19,169 nt of DNA from Serratia sp. DD3. Lineage in GTDB: Bacteria > Pseudomonadota > Gammaproteobacteria > Enterobacterales > Enterobacteriaceae. Below are positions 1 to 8,106 of the stretch, in pieces. Made by a program: the position numbers and the translations under genes. The notes beneath the pieces are model-generated. The model did no database searches and was not told the origin of the DNA. It worked only from the letters and a program-made list of their open reading frames with translations. Where the stretch lies: NCBI RefSeq assembly GCF_000496755.2, contig NZ_AYKS02000064.1:1-19169 (forward strand). Reading direction: 5' to 3'. Each line of letters begins with the position of its first letter. Within the stretch, counting starts at the first letter, position 1.

Positions 1-333
1 AGTTTCCGGGACATCAAGGACTATAAATTTGGCATGGGAATGGGTCAGGTTCGGATCAAAAATCCGGCAAGACGCGATCGATTATTTCTGTTCAGTGCGC
101 TGGCGATAGTCCTGTTGACGCTGCTGGGCAAGGCAGGAGACAGCGCGGGTCTGGAGCGAACGATCAAGGTCAATACCAGCAAAAGCCGAACATATTCATT
201 TTTCCGACAAGGTGTTATCTACTATCAATTACTGCCTAAAATGAAAGAAGCCTACGCGATATTGTTGATGGAGAAGTTTACTTATTACCTGAGGCAGCAT
301 CGGTTATATACCCGCACACTTGGCATTATTTGA
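1..333 (+). CDS. IS4-family transposase, C-terminal part (5' truncated by window edge)
   Basis: The frame is open from base 1 and ends at TGA 331-333, giving about 110 residues. It begins SFRDIKDYKFGMGM, which matches the segment just after the catalytic glutamate in IS4/IS10-type DDE transposases (FRDLK...GLGL in IS10 as I remember it). A hydrophobic helix (LFLFSALAIVLLTLLG) follows, also as in IS10. The true start and the DDE aspartates lie upstream of the window, so whether the whole enzyme is intact cannot be judged. The visible part has no stop or frameshift. The first internal ATG at 34 is not the real start. Family level is fairly sure; the exact IS name is not. Confidence 0.8.
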   Translation, partial: SFRDIKDYKFGMGMGQVRIKNPARRDRLFLFSALAIVLLTLLGKAGDSAGLERTIKVNTSKSRTYSFFRQGVIYYQLLPKMKEAYAILLMEKFTYYLRQHRLYTRTLGII

Positions 334-338
334 GTCTC

Positions 339-908
<570 letters not shown>

Positions 909-947
909 CCGCTACAGTATGCGTCTGTTGATGTGATAGTATTTAAA

Positions 948-1541
948 TTAAGCGTGCTCGTAGGTAATAGCAGAAAAAATTCTATATAGGTACGTGTAGT
1001 CCTGTATTACGCCATACACATTTGCTGTTATCCAGTCCGATGGGGATATATTCCCCCACTCGATGTAATATCCATTAATGGCAGCAATATAATCGAATAG
1101 TATCCGTTGGGTTCGACCATTGCCTTCCCGAAACGGGTGCAACATATTGAACTCTGCGTAGTGCTTAGCCATGCCATTGCAAAAACAATCCTTATCCATA
1201 TCCCTCAACCAATTGTCTGACTCAAGAGCTGCGAATAACTGGATAGCGTTACTATCGATCATGCTCGGATAACAAAAAGGAGTCTTTCCCTTCATAATCA
1301 TAATTGTCCGTATTTGCCCAGCCCAATCATAAAGGTCATCAAACAGGTGCTTATGGATTCCCTGCATAGTTGCCAATGAGTATGGAGGGTGTACTAACCG
1401 CAGTGTTCTTGAATTGGCTTCAGTAACGGCAGCTTCTAGCGTCTCGAGTTCAAGAGGATCGCGTATGTCATGCTTGTTGATCAGTACGTTTGTTTCGGGG
1501 TAGCAGTAGGGATCTCCACCTTCGGTTAGGTACTTATCCAT
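948..1541 (-). CDS. fic: Fic-domain AMP-transferase (class I Fic, toxin-like)
   Basis: A 197-residue protein with the complete Fic signature HPFREGNGRTQR at residues 135-146 (catalytic His135, phosphate-binding loop, Arg143/Arg146). The length and the opening (GGDPYCYP) match E. coli Fic, about 200 aa. The flap before the core is visible as GKTPFCYP (85-92). Fic enzymes of this type transfer AMP from ATP to a hydroxyl side chain of a target protein, for example gyrase or topoisomerase IV in VbhT-like toxins; the target here is unknown. E. coli Fic, as remembered, has a degenerate motif (HPFRVGSGLAQR); this one is canonical, so it is predicted to be active unless inhibited. Its ATG lies inside the end of the upstream partner gene (ATGGATAA overlap, 8 bp), implying translational coupling. 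Confidence 0.9.
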   Translation of the reverse strand: MDKYLTEGGDPYCYPETNVLINKHDIRDPLELETLEAAVTEANSRTLRLVHPPYSLATMQGIHKHLFDDLYDWAGQIRTIMIMKGKTPFCYPSMIDSNAIQLFAALESDNWLRDMDKDCFCNGMAKHYAEFNMLHPFREGNGRTQRILFDYIAAINGYYIEWGNISPSDWITANVYGVIQDYTYLYRIFSAITYEHA

Positions 1542-2064
1542 GCTTTTTTATTCCATATTTTAACAGCATCTTGCGATGCAGTTCTTTTCGTTCTTGTGTT
1601 TCAGAAAGGTCGATGCCTTCGAGAGAAGACGAGCCTATAAAGCTGTTGACCTTGGCTTGATTGAAGCGCTTCTCTGCGAGATCAACGTCCACACTACACA
1701 ATGTAACCAATAGAGAAACCCGCTGCTGAAGTTCCTCCCATGATCTTGCTCGTAGAGGCACTGCAAGCACTGATCTCAACTTGCATTTTGTTGCGATAAA
1801 TCCATCCTGACGTTGGTTCAAGATGCTCGGTAACTTGTCATGGCAGCCTATAAGTTTCACCAGTGTTTGCTTTAGCTCCGGCAATGATGAAGATTTAACA
1901 TCCAAACCTGTGACTTTACGCATCGCTGAGGTGAATTTCTTCGGTGATATTGAGGGAAGAGCTTTGTCAATAGGGAGGTTCTTAAGCAGGATCATGAACG
2001 AATCCTTGACGTACTGCTCCAACCCCTCTTTTGATGTCGGTTGCGAATTCTGTTTGAGCTTCAT
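1534..2064 (-). CDS. Fic partner with C-terminal inhibition motif (VbhA/YhfG-like antitoxin, enlarged)
   Basis: A 176-residue protein encoded just before and overlapping fic. Residues 145-150 are SSSLEG within GSSSLEGIDLSE. This fits the Fic inhibition motif [S/T]xxxE[G/N], whose glutamate (E149 here) blocks ATP gamma-phosphate placement in the Fic active site. E. coli YhfG carries the comparable segment QASRRLEGVE. Known class I antitoxins of the VbhA/YhfG type are about 55-70 aa, so the extra N-terminal stretch of about 130 residues is unusual; I recognise no domain in it. It may bind DNA or another partner, which is untested. AGAGG lies 7 bp before the ATG and overlaps the stop region of the gene upstream. 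Predicted role: keeps Fic silent. Confidence 0.75.
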   Translation of the reverse strand: MKLKQNSQPTSKEGLEQYVKDSFMILLKNLPIDKALPSISPKKFTSAMRKVTGLDVKSSSLPELKQTLVKLIGCHDKLPSILNQRQDGFIATKCKLRSVLAVPLRARSWEELQQRVSLLVTLCSVDVDLAEKRFNQAKVNSFIGSSSLEGIDLSETQERKELHRKMLLKYGIKKHG

Positions 2065-2075
2065 TATGGCCTCTT

Positions 2076-2342
2076 TTAGCGGTCGTACCCGCTGCGTAAT
2101 GTGCTCATCTTAGTGCGGCCGTGCGGCTTGCTGTATTCGCCGTCGATGATCTCAACTTCCAAATTATTAATACAAGGTGCGATGCGATTCTCAATGAAAT
2201 CGGTAATCGAACTGTTTCCCGCTGCTTTACGTTCGAAGGCATAATCTTCCACTAGGGTACCACGAGGGGCACGAACTTTAACGACTACCTCTTCTTTTTC
2301 CAATACCTTAGCTTCAAACTCTGCAATAGAAATCTGCCCCAT
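2076..2342 (-). CDS. Hypothetical 88-aa protein, first gene of the Fic operon
   Basis: An 88-residue protein with a good ribosome site (AAGGGAGA, 7 bp before ATG). It ends 11 bp before the antitoxin-like gene, so the three genes form one operon. It is soluble and charged, starting MGQISIAEFEAKVLEKEEVVVKVRAP, with no signal peptide or membrane helix. I do not recognise the family. Its N-terminus is acidic and its C-terminus basic (HGRTKMSTLRSGYDR). As the first gene it could be an autoregulator, an accessory inhibitor or a Fic substrate, but nothing in the sequence decides between these. Confidence 0.7.
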   Translation of the reverse strand: MGQISIAEFEAKVLEKEEVVVKVRAPRGTLVEDYAFERKAAGNSSITDFIENRIAPCINNLEVEIIDGEYSKPHGRTKMSTLRSGYDR

Positions 2343-2377
2343 AATAATCTCCCTTAAAATGTTTTGATGTTAATTCG

Positions 2378-2411
2378 AACTTAATATTAACTTAATATCG
2401 ACTTATTTCAA
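2378..2411 (-). promoter_or_regulatory. Candidate promoter of the Fic operon with an 11-bp tandem repeat
   Basis: On the minus strand, TTGAAA (2411-2406) and TAATAT (2389-2384) are separated by 16 bp, which predicts a start near 2377 and a leader of about 35 nt. The decamer AACTTAATAT occurs twice at 2378-2387 and 2389-2398 (period 11 bp, about one helical turn). It covers the -10 box, so it could be an operator for autoregulation. The promoter reading is by eye. Confidence 0.45.
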
Positions 2412-2473
2412 GTGCGGTTGTTTAACATGTTATGGGGCATAAACGTGTTAGAAGGGGTTGTATATCGATGAGT

Positions 2474-2508
2474 CAATAAACAAAGGCCAGAACACGATGC
2501 TCCGGCCT
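2474..2508 (-). terminator. Rho-independent terminator downstream of gorA
   Basis: Read on the minus strand, AGGCCGGA (2508-2501) pairs with TCTGGCCT (2491-2484), with one G-U pair and a loop of about nine bases. TTTGTTTATT follows. It lies about 46 bp after the gorA stop and before the Fic operon promoter, so it separates the two units. Confidence 0.65.
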
Positions 2509-2553
2509 CTCAGTTTTTCTACAGTACGAACCTGTGTCGGTGGGTTTTTTACA

Positions 2554-3906
2554 TTAACGCATAGTAACAAACTCTTCTGCCGCTGTTGGATGGATAGCGA
2601 CGGTATTGTCGAAATCTTTCTTGGTGGCACCCATTTTTATTGCCACCGCAAAGCCTTGTAAGATCTCGTCCATACCAAAGCCAATACCATGCAGGCCGAC
2701 GATCTTCTCATCTTCACCTACACAGACCAGTTTCATCCGGCAAGGTTGGCGGTGCTGGGTGACCGCGCTGTACATTGCGGTGAAGGATGTTTTGTAAACC
2801 TTCACCTGGTCTGCGCCAAATTTTTCTTTTGCTGCCGGTTCAGTCAAACCAATCGTACCGATTGGCGGATGGCTGAATACCACGGTAGCAATATTGCTGT
2901 AATCCAGGTGTTCGTCCGGTTTATTGTTGAACAGGCGCTCAGACAGGCGGCGTCCGGCAGCCACGGCCACCGGGGTCAGTTCTACCGCACCGGTATTGTC
3001 ACCGACCGCATAGATACCTTTGACGTTGGTGTTCTGGAATTTATCGACTTCGATATAGCCTTTGTCATTGGTTTTTACACCAGCAGCAGCCAAATTCAGG
3101 TTATCGGTTGCCGGTTCACGCCCAATGGCCCAGATCAGTGAGTCGACGGTGAATGTTTTGCCATTTTCCAACCGCAGTGTCAGGCTGCCATCCGCATTTT
3201 TGCTGATGGATTGGGGAATCGATTCGGTATGTAGGCTTGGCCCTTCGGTGTTCATCACTTCCACCAGGGTTTCTACCACCATAGGATCGAAGCTACGTAG
3301 TGGCGCATGTTTACGTACAAACAGATGTGTTTCTGCCCCTAGTGCATTCAGCACCCCGGCAATTTCTACCGCAATATAGCCAGCGCCCACCACGGCGACG
3401 CGTTTTGGCATGGCATCCAAGGCAAAGAAGCCATCGGAGTCAATGCCGTATTCAGCCCCAGGAATAGCGGGGTGATTGGGGCGACCACCAGTGGCGATCA
3501 AAATATGGTCGGCAGTGATTCTTTCACCGTTGACTTCGACGGTATGCGCATCAATAAAACGCGCAAAACCCTTGATCACGTCAACGTTATTCTTAGCGAG
3601 TACATTGTCGTAAGAGGTATGGATACGGTCAATATAAGCGGTGCGGTTGGCGATCAAACGTTGCCAGTCAAAATGGTTGACGGTGGTATCAAAGCCGTAA
3701 TCCGGCCCATACTGGTGGATAGCCTCGGCGATTTGTGCCGCATGCCACATCACCTTTTTCGGCACACAACCCACATTAACGCAGGTGCCACCAAGTTCTT
3801 TGGCTTCAATCAGGGCGCATTTCTGACCGTACATGGCAGCCCGGTTGATCGAGGCGATACCACCACTGCCGCCGCCAATTGCTAGATAATCGTAATGTTT
3901 CGTCAT
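2554..3906 (-). CDS. gorA: Glutathione reductase (NADPH)
   Basis: A 450-residue cytosolic flavoenzyme that reduces glutathione disulfide with NADPH. It is nearly collinear with E. coli Gor (450 aa). Visible features are the FAD-binding GGGSGG at 11-16, the redox disulfide TCVNVGC (Cys42/Cys47), the NADPH-domain GAGYIAVE, the second FAD motif [10 protein letters not shown], and the C-terminal catalytic dyad HPTAAEE (His439, Glu444). The frame is open to an ATG at 4002, but family alignment puts the start at 3906 ([13 protein letters not shown]); the 32 extra residues are not family sequence. GGA lies about 9 bp upstream of the chosen ATG. A CTTTGCGACAAAG inverted repeat and weak promoter-like boxes lie in the upstream gap. 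In E. coli, gor belongs to the OxyR oxidative-stress response; no convincing OxyR site was identified here. Confidence 0.97.
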   Translation of the reverse strand: MTKHYDYLAIGGGSGGIASINRAAMYGQKCALIEAKELGGTCVNVGCVPKKVMWHAAQIAEAIHQYGPDYGFDTTVNHFDWQRLIANRTAYIDRIHTSYDNVLAKNNVDVIKGFARFIDAHTVEVNGERITADHILIATGGRPNHPAIPGAEYGIDSDGFFALDAMPKRVAVVGAGYIAVEIAGVLNALGAETHLFVRKHAPLRSFDPMVVETLVEVMNTEGPSLHTESIPQSISKNADGSLTLRLENGKTFTVDSLIWAIGREPATDNLNLAAAGVKTNDKGYIEVDKFQNTNVKGIYAVGDNTGAVELTPVAVAAGRRLSERLFNNKPDEHLDYSNIATVVFSHPPIGTIGLTEPAAKEKFGADQVKVYKTSFTAMYSAVTQHRQPCRMKLVCVGEDEKIVGLHGIGFGMDEILQGFAVAIKMGATKKDFDNTVAIHPTAAEEFVTMR

Positions 3907-4029
3907 CTGGGTTTTCCATGGGAGTTGTGATTCGAAAAATGATAAGTTTAACGCTTGGCAGGGCTTTGTCGCAAAGATTGCGTCAATGGTTGTAATAGGC
4001 ACAACCTAGCCTCTGCCCGTTTCAACGCC

Positions 4030-4048
4030 GTTGCCGCTGTTCGGCAAC
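4030..4048 (-). other. GC-rich hairpin between gorA and rlmJ
   Basis: GTTGCCG (4030-4036) and CGGCAAC (4042-4048) form a perfect 7-bp stem with a 5-base loop, 17 bp past the rlmJ stop. There is no T-run on the minus side, so it is not a clear intrinsic terminator. It may protect the rlmJ mRNA 3' end or act with Rho. Confidence 0.4.
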
Positions 4049-4064
4049 CACTGGGGTTTAACTT

Positions 4065-4907
4065 TTATTCTGGTACCACCCAGTTCACTAGATAGTGACC
4101 GATACCCGTGGGTACCAGCACTTTATGTAACCATGGCAGCACATTGTTCATCTGCTGCTCTAACTTCCAGGGTGGATTAATCACAATCATGCCTGATGCG
4201 GTCATTCCCCGTTGTTCACTGTCTGGTTTTACTGCCAGTTCAATTTGCAGGATGCGCCGTATACCGGTTGCTTCCAACTCCTTGAGCATCCGTTTGATTT
4301 GCTGACGCAGTACTACCGGATACCACAATGCATAGGTACCGGTGGCAAAACGTTTATAACCTTCCTGAATACCGCTCACCACGTTTTGGTAATCGGTTTT
4401 GAGCTCATAAGGTGGGTCCATCAAGATGAAACCACGGCGAGACAGGGGGGGCAGTTGCGATTTCAGTTGTTGATAACCGTCGGCACGCAGCACTTTGGCG
4501 CGTTCGTCTTTCTGGAACTCGCTGCGTAGTAGCGGGTAATCTGTTGAGTGCAATTCGGTCAGATGAATTTTATCATGTGGCCGCAGTAACTGGCGGGCAA
4601 TCAACGGGGAGCCGGGGTAATAGCGCAAGGTGCCGGAACGATTAAAATTATGCACGGCGCTCATATAGGCCGCCATTTCTGTTGGCAGATCATCACGCTG
4701 CCACACCAGACCGATACCCTCCAGGTATTCCCCGGTGCGCTCGGCATGCTCGCCACTTAACTGATAGCGCCCAGCACCGGAGTGAGTATCCAGATAGAGT
4801 AGCGGTTTCTCTTTTTCTTTCAGCGACTCAATGATCAGGCTTTGCACGGTGTGCTTGAGCACGTCGGCGTGATTGCCAGCGTGAAAACTATGGCGGTAAC
4901 TTAACAT
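4065..4907 (-). CDS. rlmJ: 23S rRNA (adenine-2030-N6)-methyltransferase RlmJ
   Basis: A 280-residue protein, the same length as E. coli RlmJ (YhiR) and collinear with it. It methylates A2030 of 23S rRNA using S-adenosylmethionine. Visible features are the start MLSYRHSFHAGNHADVLKH, the SAM-site segment LYLDTHSGAGRY (38-48), and the catalytic DPPY at 164-167, the N6-adenine methylase type. The ATG is preceded by AGGAG further upstream (CCAGGAGCGCAAGGAATAACC). A TATACT -10-like box on the minus strand (4976-4971) with a weak -35 may be its promoter. It is divergent from prlC across a 264-bp gap and is followed by gorA 158 bp away, as in E. coli. No lesions seen. Confidence 0.97.
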   Translation of the reverse strand: MLSYRHSFHAGNHADVLKHTVQSLIIESLKEKEKPLLYLDTHSGAGRYQLSGEHAERTGEYLEGIGLVWQRDDLPTEMAAYMSAVHNFNRSGTLRYYPGSPLIARQLLRPHDKIHLTELHSTDYPLLRSEFQKDERAKVLRADGYQQLKSQLPPLSRRGFILMDPPYELKTDYQNVVSGIQEGYKRFATGTYALWYPVVLRQQIKRMLKELEATGIRRILQIELAVKPDSEQRGMTASGMIVINPPWKLEQQMNNVLPWLHKVLVPTGIGHYLVNWVVPE

Positions 4908-5080
4908 GGCGTCTGGTTATTCCTTGCGCTCCTGGTGGAGCAAAATGTAATAAAGGCCGATACTGGCTACAGTATAAACTTTCTGGTCAAGAAAAAGTGA
5001 ACGACGTTGACTTGTTACGCGACCTAACTGCCAGATAGTGTTCATCGTTAGACTGGGTGGCAGGTTTTATCAGGTGCGCC

Positions 5081-5109
5081 ATTGATTTTCATGCCACTTG
5101 GCACCATGT
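5081..5109 (+). promoter_or_regulatory. Candidate sigma-32 (heat-shock) promoter of prlC-rsmJ
   Basis: ATTGATT at 5081-5087 and CACCATGT at 5102-5109 are 14 bp apart. The sigma-32 consensus is CTTGAAA, 13-15 bp, then CCCCATNT, so the -10 matches at all but one specified base and the spacing fits. The start site would be near 5116, 56 nt before the prlC ATG. The E. coli prlC (opdA) gene is known as heat-shock regulated, which agrees. Confidence 0.55.
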
Positions 5110-5171
5110 TAATTAACATTATTTGACCTGAACTCTGCCTCGGGTCAACAACCATAATCAGGACTTTCCTT

Positions 5172-7214
5172 ATGACTAATCCGTTGCTGACACCGTTTTC
5201 CCTACCTCCGTTTTCGGCTATCCGCCCTGAAGATATTGTGCCTGCAGTGCAATCTGCCTTAAATGACTGCCGTGCTGCCGTCGAGTCTGTGGTGGCGCAA
5301 CCGGGCCCATTTACCTGGGAAAATCTGTGCCAGCCGCTGGCTGAATCTGATGATCGTCTGGCCCGTATCTGGTCGCCAATAGGCCATTTGAACTCAGTGA
5401 AAAACAGCCCAGAATTACGCGAAGCCTACGAGAAGGCGCTGCCCTTGCTTTCTGAGTATGGCACTTGGGTGGGGCAGCATGCGGGGTTGTATCAGGCTTA
5501 TTGCAATCTGAAGCAGGGGGAAGGTTTTGCCAAGCTGAGCCAGCCACAACGTAAAGCCGTGGAAAATGCACTGCGTGATTTTGAGTTATCAGGTATTGGC
5601 CTGCCAGCGGAAAAACAACAGCGTTATGGTGAGATAGTTGCTCGGCTGTCTGAGCTGGGTTCGACCTACAGTAATAATGTGCTGGATGCCACCATGGGGT
5701 GGAGCAAGCTGATTACAGATGTGAATCAGTTGAGTGGTTTGCCAGAAAGTGCCTTGGCCCAAGCGCAGGCGATGGCACAGGCTAAAGAGCAGACCGGCTG
5801 GCTGTTGACGTTGGATATGCCAAGTTATCTCCCAGTGATGACTTATGCGGATAACCAGGCACTGCGTGAAGAAATTTATCGTGCCTTTGCTACCCGAGCC
5901 TCTGATCAGGGGCCAAATGCAGGTCAGTGGGATAACAGCGAAGTGATGGCAGAAATGCTGGCTCTGCGCCATGAATTGGCCCAACTGTTAGGTTTTGGCA
6001 GTTATGCTGATAAGTCGTTGGCGACCAAAATGGCCGAGAACCCGCAACAGGTACTCGATTTTTTGAACGACCTGGCGAAGCGTGCGCGCCCACAGGCAGA
6101 ACAAGAATTAGCCCAACTACGTGCTTTTGCCAAACAGCACTATGGTGTGGAGCAGCTTGAAGCTTGGGATATCACTTATTACGGTGAAAAACAGAAACAG
6201 CATCTGTTTTCGATCAATGATGAACAATTGCGGCCCTACTTCCCGGAGCAGCGCGCATTAGAAGGGTTGTTTGAAGTGGTGAAACGCATTTACGGAATCA
6301 CTGCTAAAGAGCGTAAGGATGTGGATACCTGGCATCCTGAAGTGCGCTTCTTTGATCTGTTTGATGCGGCGGGTGAATTGCGGGGTAGTTTCTATCTCGA
6401 TTTGTATGCTCGTGAGCACAAGCGCGGCGGTGCCTGGATGGACGATTGCGTGGCCAGCTTGGGTAAAGCCAATGGCGAGCAGCAAAAACCGGTGGCCTAC
6501 CTCACCTGTAACTTTAACCGCCCGCTAGGTGACCAACCTGCGCTGTTTACTCATAACGAAGTCACCACCTTGTTCCATGAGTTTGGTCATGGTTTACATC
6601 ATATGTTGACGCAGATCGATACCGCGGGTGTTTCTGGTATCAATGGCGTGCCTTGGGACGCGGTGGAGTTGCCAAGCCAATTTATGGAAAACTGGTGCTG
6701 GGAACCGGAAGCGTTGGCGTTTATCTCTGGTCACTTTGAAACCGGCGAACCTTTACCCGAAGCGTTATTGAACAAGATGCTGGCAGCGAAAAACTACCAG
6801 GCAGCGCTGTTTATCCTGCGCCAGTTGGAATTTGGTCTGTTTGATTTCCGTATGCATTTCGAATACAGCCCGGAAAAAGGGGCTCAGATCCTGCCAACGT
6901 TGGCTGAGGTCAAGAAAATGGTTGCGGTGGTGCCTTCACCTAGTTGGGGTCGCTTCCCACATGCGTTCAGCCATATTTTTGCCGGGGGCTATGCGGCCGG
7001 TTATTACAGCTATTTATGGGCGGAAGTGTTGTCGGCAGATGCTTACTCGCGTTTTGAAGAAGAAGGCATTTTCAATGCCGAAACCGGTAAATCCTTCCTG
7101 GATAATATCTTGTCCCGTGGGGGCTCTGAAGAGCCGATGACGTTATTCAAGCGCTTCCGTGGCCGCGCGCCAGAGCTGGATGCGATGTTGCGCCATTATG
7201 GTATTAAAGGATAA
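5172..7214 (+). CDS. prlC: Oligopeptidase A (zinc metallopeptidase, family M3)
   Basis: A 680-residue cytoplasmic enzyme, the same length as E. coli OpdA/PrlC. It degrades short peptides, including cleaved signal peptides and products of ATP-dependent proteases. The thimet-type zinc site is visible: HEFGH at 469-473 (ligands His469 and His473, general base Glu470) and the third ligand Glu499 in [11 protein letters not shown]. The C-terminal segment with [21 protein letters not shown] is the usual M3 substrate-binding part. The start [14 protein letters not shown] matches the family and follows an AGGACTTTCCTT leader. rsmJ begins 8 bp after the stop, so the two are co-transcribed. No lesions seen. 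Confidence 0.98.
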   Translation: MTNPLLTPFSLPPFSAIRPEDIVPAVQSALNDCRAAVESVVAQPGPFTWENLCQPLAESDDRLARIWSPIGHLNSVKNSPELREAYEKALPLLSEYGTWVGQHAGLYQAYCNLKQGEGFAKLSQPQRKAVENALRDFELSGIGLPAEKQQRYGEIVARLSELGSTYSNNVLDATMGWSKLITDVNQLSGLPESALAQAQAMAQAKEQTGWLLTLDMPSYLPVMTYADNQALREEIYRAFATRASDQGPNAGQWDNSEVMAEMLALRHELAQLLGFGSYADKSLATKMAENPQQVLDFLNDLAKRARPQAEQELAQLRAFAKQHYGVEQLEAWDITYYGEKQKQHLFSINDEQLRPYFPEQRALEGLFEVVKRIYGITAKERKDVDTWHPEVRFFDLFDAAGELRGSFYLDLYAREHKRGGAWMDDCVASLGKANGEQQKPVAYLTCNFNRPLGDQPALFTHNEVTTLFHEFGHGLHHMLTQIDTAGVSGINGVPWDAVELPSQFMENWCWEPEALAFISGHFETGEPLPEALLNKMLAAKNYQAALFILRQLEFGLFDFRMHFEYSPEKGAQILPTLAEVKKMVAVVPSPSWGRFPHAFSHIFAGGYAAGYYSYLWAEVLSADAYSRFEEEGIFNAETGKSFLDNILSRGGSEEPMTLFKRFRGRAPELDAMLRHYGIKG

Positions 7215-7222
7215 CTCGCCCC

Positions 7223-7969
7223 GTGAGCGTGTTTTTATGCTGTGAAGCAGGCGCCGACCCCGGCGCCTTATCTATGTTGGCTGAGCGTTGGCAACTGACC
7301 AGTGACGAAAATGCGTTGCTGGCGCTGGTATTGACGCCAGAGCGGTTAGAGTTACGTAAGCGCGATGAGCCAAAACTTGGGGCGATCTACGTTGATTTTA
7401 TCAACGGCCCGATGGCGCATCGGCGGCGTTTTGGTGGCGGGCGCGGTGAGGCGGTCGCTAAAGCGGTGGGTATCAAGGGCAGTTATCTCCCCAGCGTGGT
7501 GGATGCCACTGCCGGGTTGGGGCGTGATGCATTTGTTCTGGCATCACTGGGTTGCCAGGTACGGATGCTGGAGCGTAATCCGGTAGTTGCTGCACTGTTG
7601 GATGATGGTTTGCAGCGGGGCTATCAGGACCCTGATATTGGCCCTTGGCTGCGTGAGCGGATGACGCTGCTGCATGCTTCGAGCCTGACGGCCTTGGCCG
7701 ATTTGCAACCTCCCCCGCAAGTGGTGTACCTCGACCCGATGTATCCGCATAAGCAGAAGAGTGCGCTGGTGAAAAAAGAGATGCGAGTTTTTCAGTCATT
7801 GGTGGGCAGCGACGCTGATGCGGATGAATTGCTTGAACCGGCTCGTCGGTTGGCAACCAAACGGATTGTGGTGAAGCGCCCTGACTATGCACCACCGCTG
7901 GCAGATGTGCCTGCGCATGCCACCACGACTACCAAAAATCACCGTTTTGATATTTATATGCCTATATAA
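7223..7969 (+). CDS. rsmJ: 16S rRNA (guanine-1516-N2)-methyltransferase RsmJ
   Basis: A 248-residue protein collinear with E. coli RsmJ (YhiQ, 250 aa). It methylates G1516 of 16S rRNA with S-adenosylmethionine. Visible motifs are the SAM-binding [17 protein letters not shown] (about residues 92-108), the following MLERNP (acidic residue binding the ribose), and the catalytic [13 protein letters not shown] (DPMY in place of the more common DPPY, as in the family). The start is GTG at 7223; its AAAGGAT ribosome site lies inside the last codons of prlC, so translation is probably coupled. The C-terminus ends RFDIYMPI, slightly shorter than in E. coli. In E. coli dtpB comes next; here a 5'-nucleotidase gene follows. 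Confidence 0.96.
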   Translation: MSVFLCCEAGADPGALSMLAERWQLTSDENALLALVLTPERLELRKRDEPKLGAIYVDFINGPMAHRRRFGGGRGEAVAKAVGIKGSYLPSVVDATAGLGRDAFVLASLGCQVRMLERNPVVAALLDDGLQRGYQDPDIGPWLRERMTLLHASSLTALADLQPPPQVVYLDPMYPHKQKSALVKKEMRVFQSLVGSDADADELLEPARRLATKRIVVKRPDYAPPLADVPAHATTTTKNHRFDIYMPI

Positions 7970-7983
7970 CAGGGTCAATATAT

Positions 7984-7998
7984 TCATAATAATTATGA
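7984..7998. promoter_or_regulatory. 15-bp 7-1-7 palindrome resembling a Fur box
   Basis: TCATAATAATTATGA is a perfect 7-1-7 inverted repeat between rsmJ and the 5'-nucleotidase gene. It differs from the 7-1-7 Fur consensus TGATAATNATTATCA at only two symmetric positions. It lies 108 bp before the downstream ATG, in the promoter region. Iron regulation is an inference only. Confidence 0.35.
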
Positions 7999-8034
7999 TT
8001 GAACGGTGTCACACTTTCTCTATGGGGTCTACAA

Positions 8035-8048
8035 GGTGACTAGTAACC
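8035..8048. promoter_or_regulatory. 14-bp imperfect palindrome upstream of the 5'-nucleotidase gene
   Basis: GGTGACTAGTAACC is symmetric except for one pair (positions 4 and 11), with ACTAGT at its centre, and is flanked by GGGGT and CCCC. It lies about 60 bp before the ATG, so it could be an operator. No specific regulator can be named. Confidence 0.3.
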
Positions 8049-8066
8049 CCTGAGCGCTTGCTGCAT

Positions 8067-8101
8067 AATCTCATTGAATTACAATAAAATAAAATGAGAT
8101 T
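8067..8101 (+). promoter_or_regulatory. Inverted repeat that could fold over the ribosome site of the 5'-nucleotidase gene
   Basis: AATCTCATT (8067-8075) and AATGAGATT (8093-8101) are exact inverted repeats with a 17-base spacer. The right arm holds the only purine-rich (GAG) ribosome-site candidate before the ATG at 8107, so pairing would hide it if transcription begins upstream of 8067. TTGCTG/TACAAT promoter-like boxes overlap the same stretch and would instead start inside it; the two readings exclude each other. Confidence 0.35.
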
Positions 8102-8106
8102 TTACT

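Noticed and set aside
2689..3885. Long plus-strand open frames opposite gorA
   Set aside because: They are antisense shadows of a fully conserved glutathione reductase gene and show no family sequence or ribosome sites.
3907..4002. N-terminal extension of glutathione reductase by 32 residues
   Set aside because: The extension is not family sequence; the conserved start MTKHYDY lies at 3906 and gives exactly the usual 450 residues.
8035..8048. TrpR operator because of the central ACTAGT
   Set aside because: The TrpR operator needs two ACTAGT-type half sites; only one is present and the gene has no link to tryptophan.
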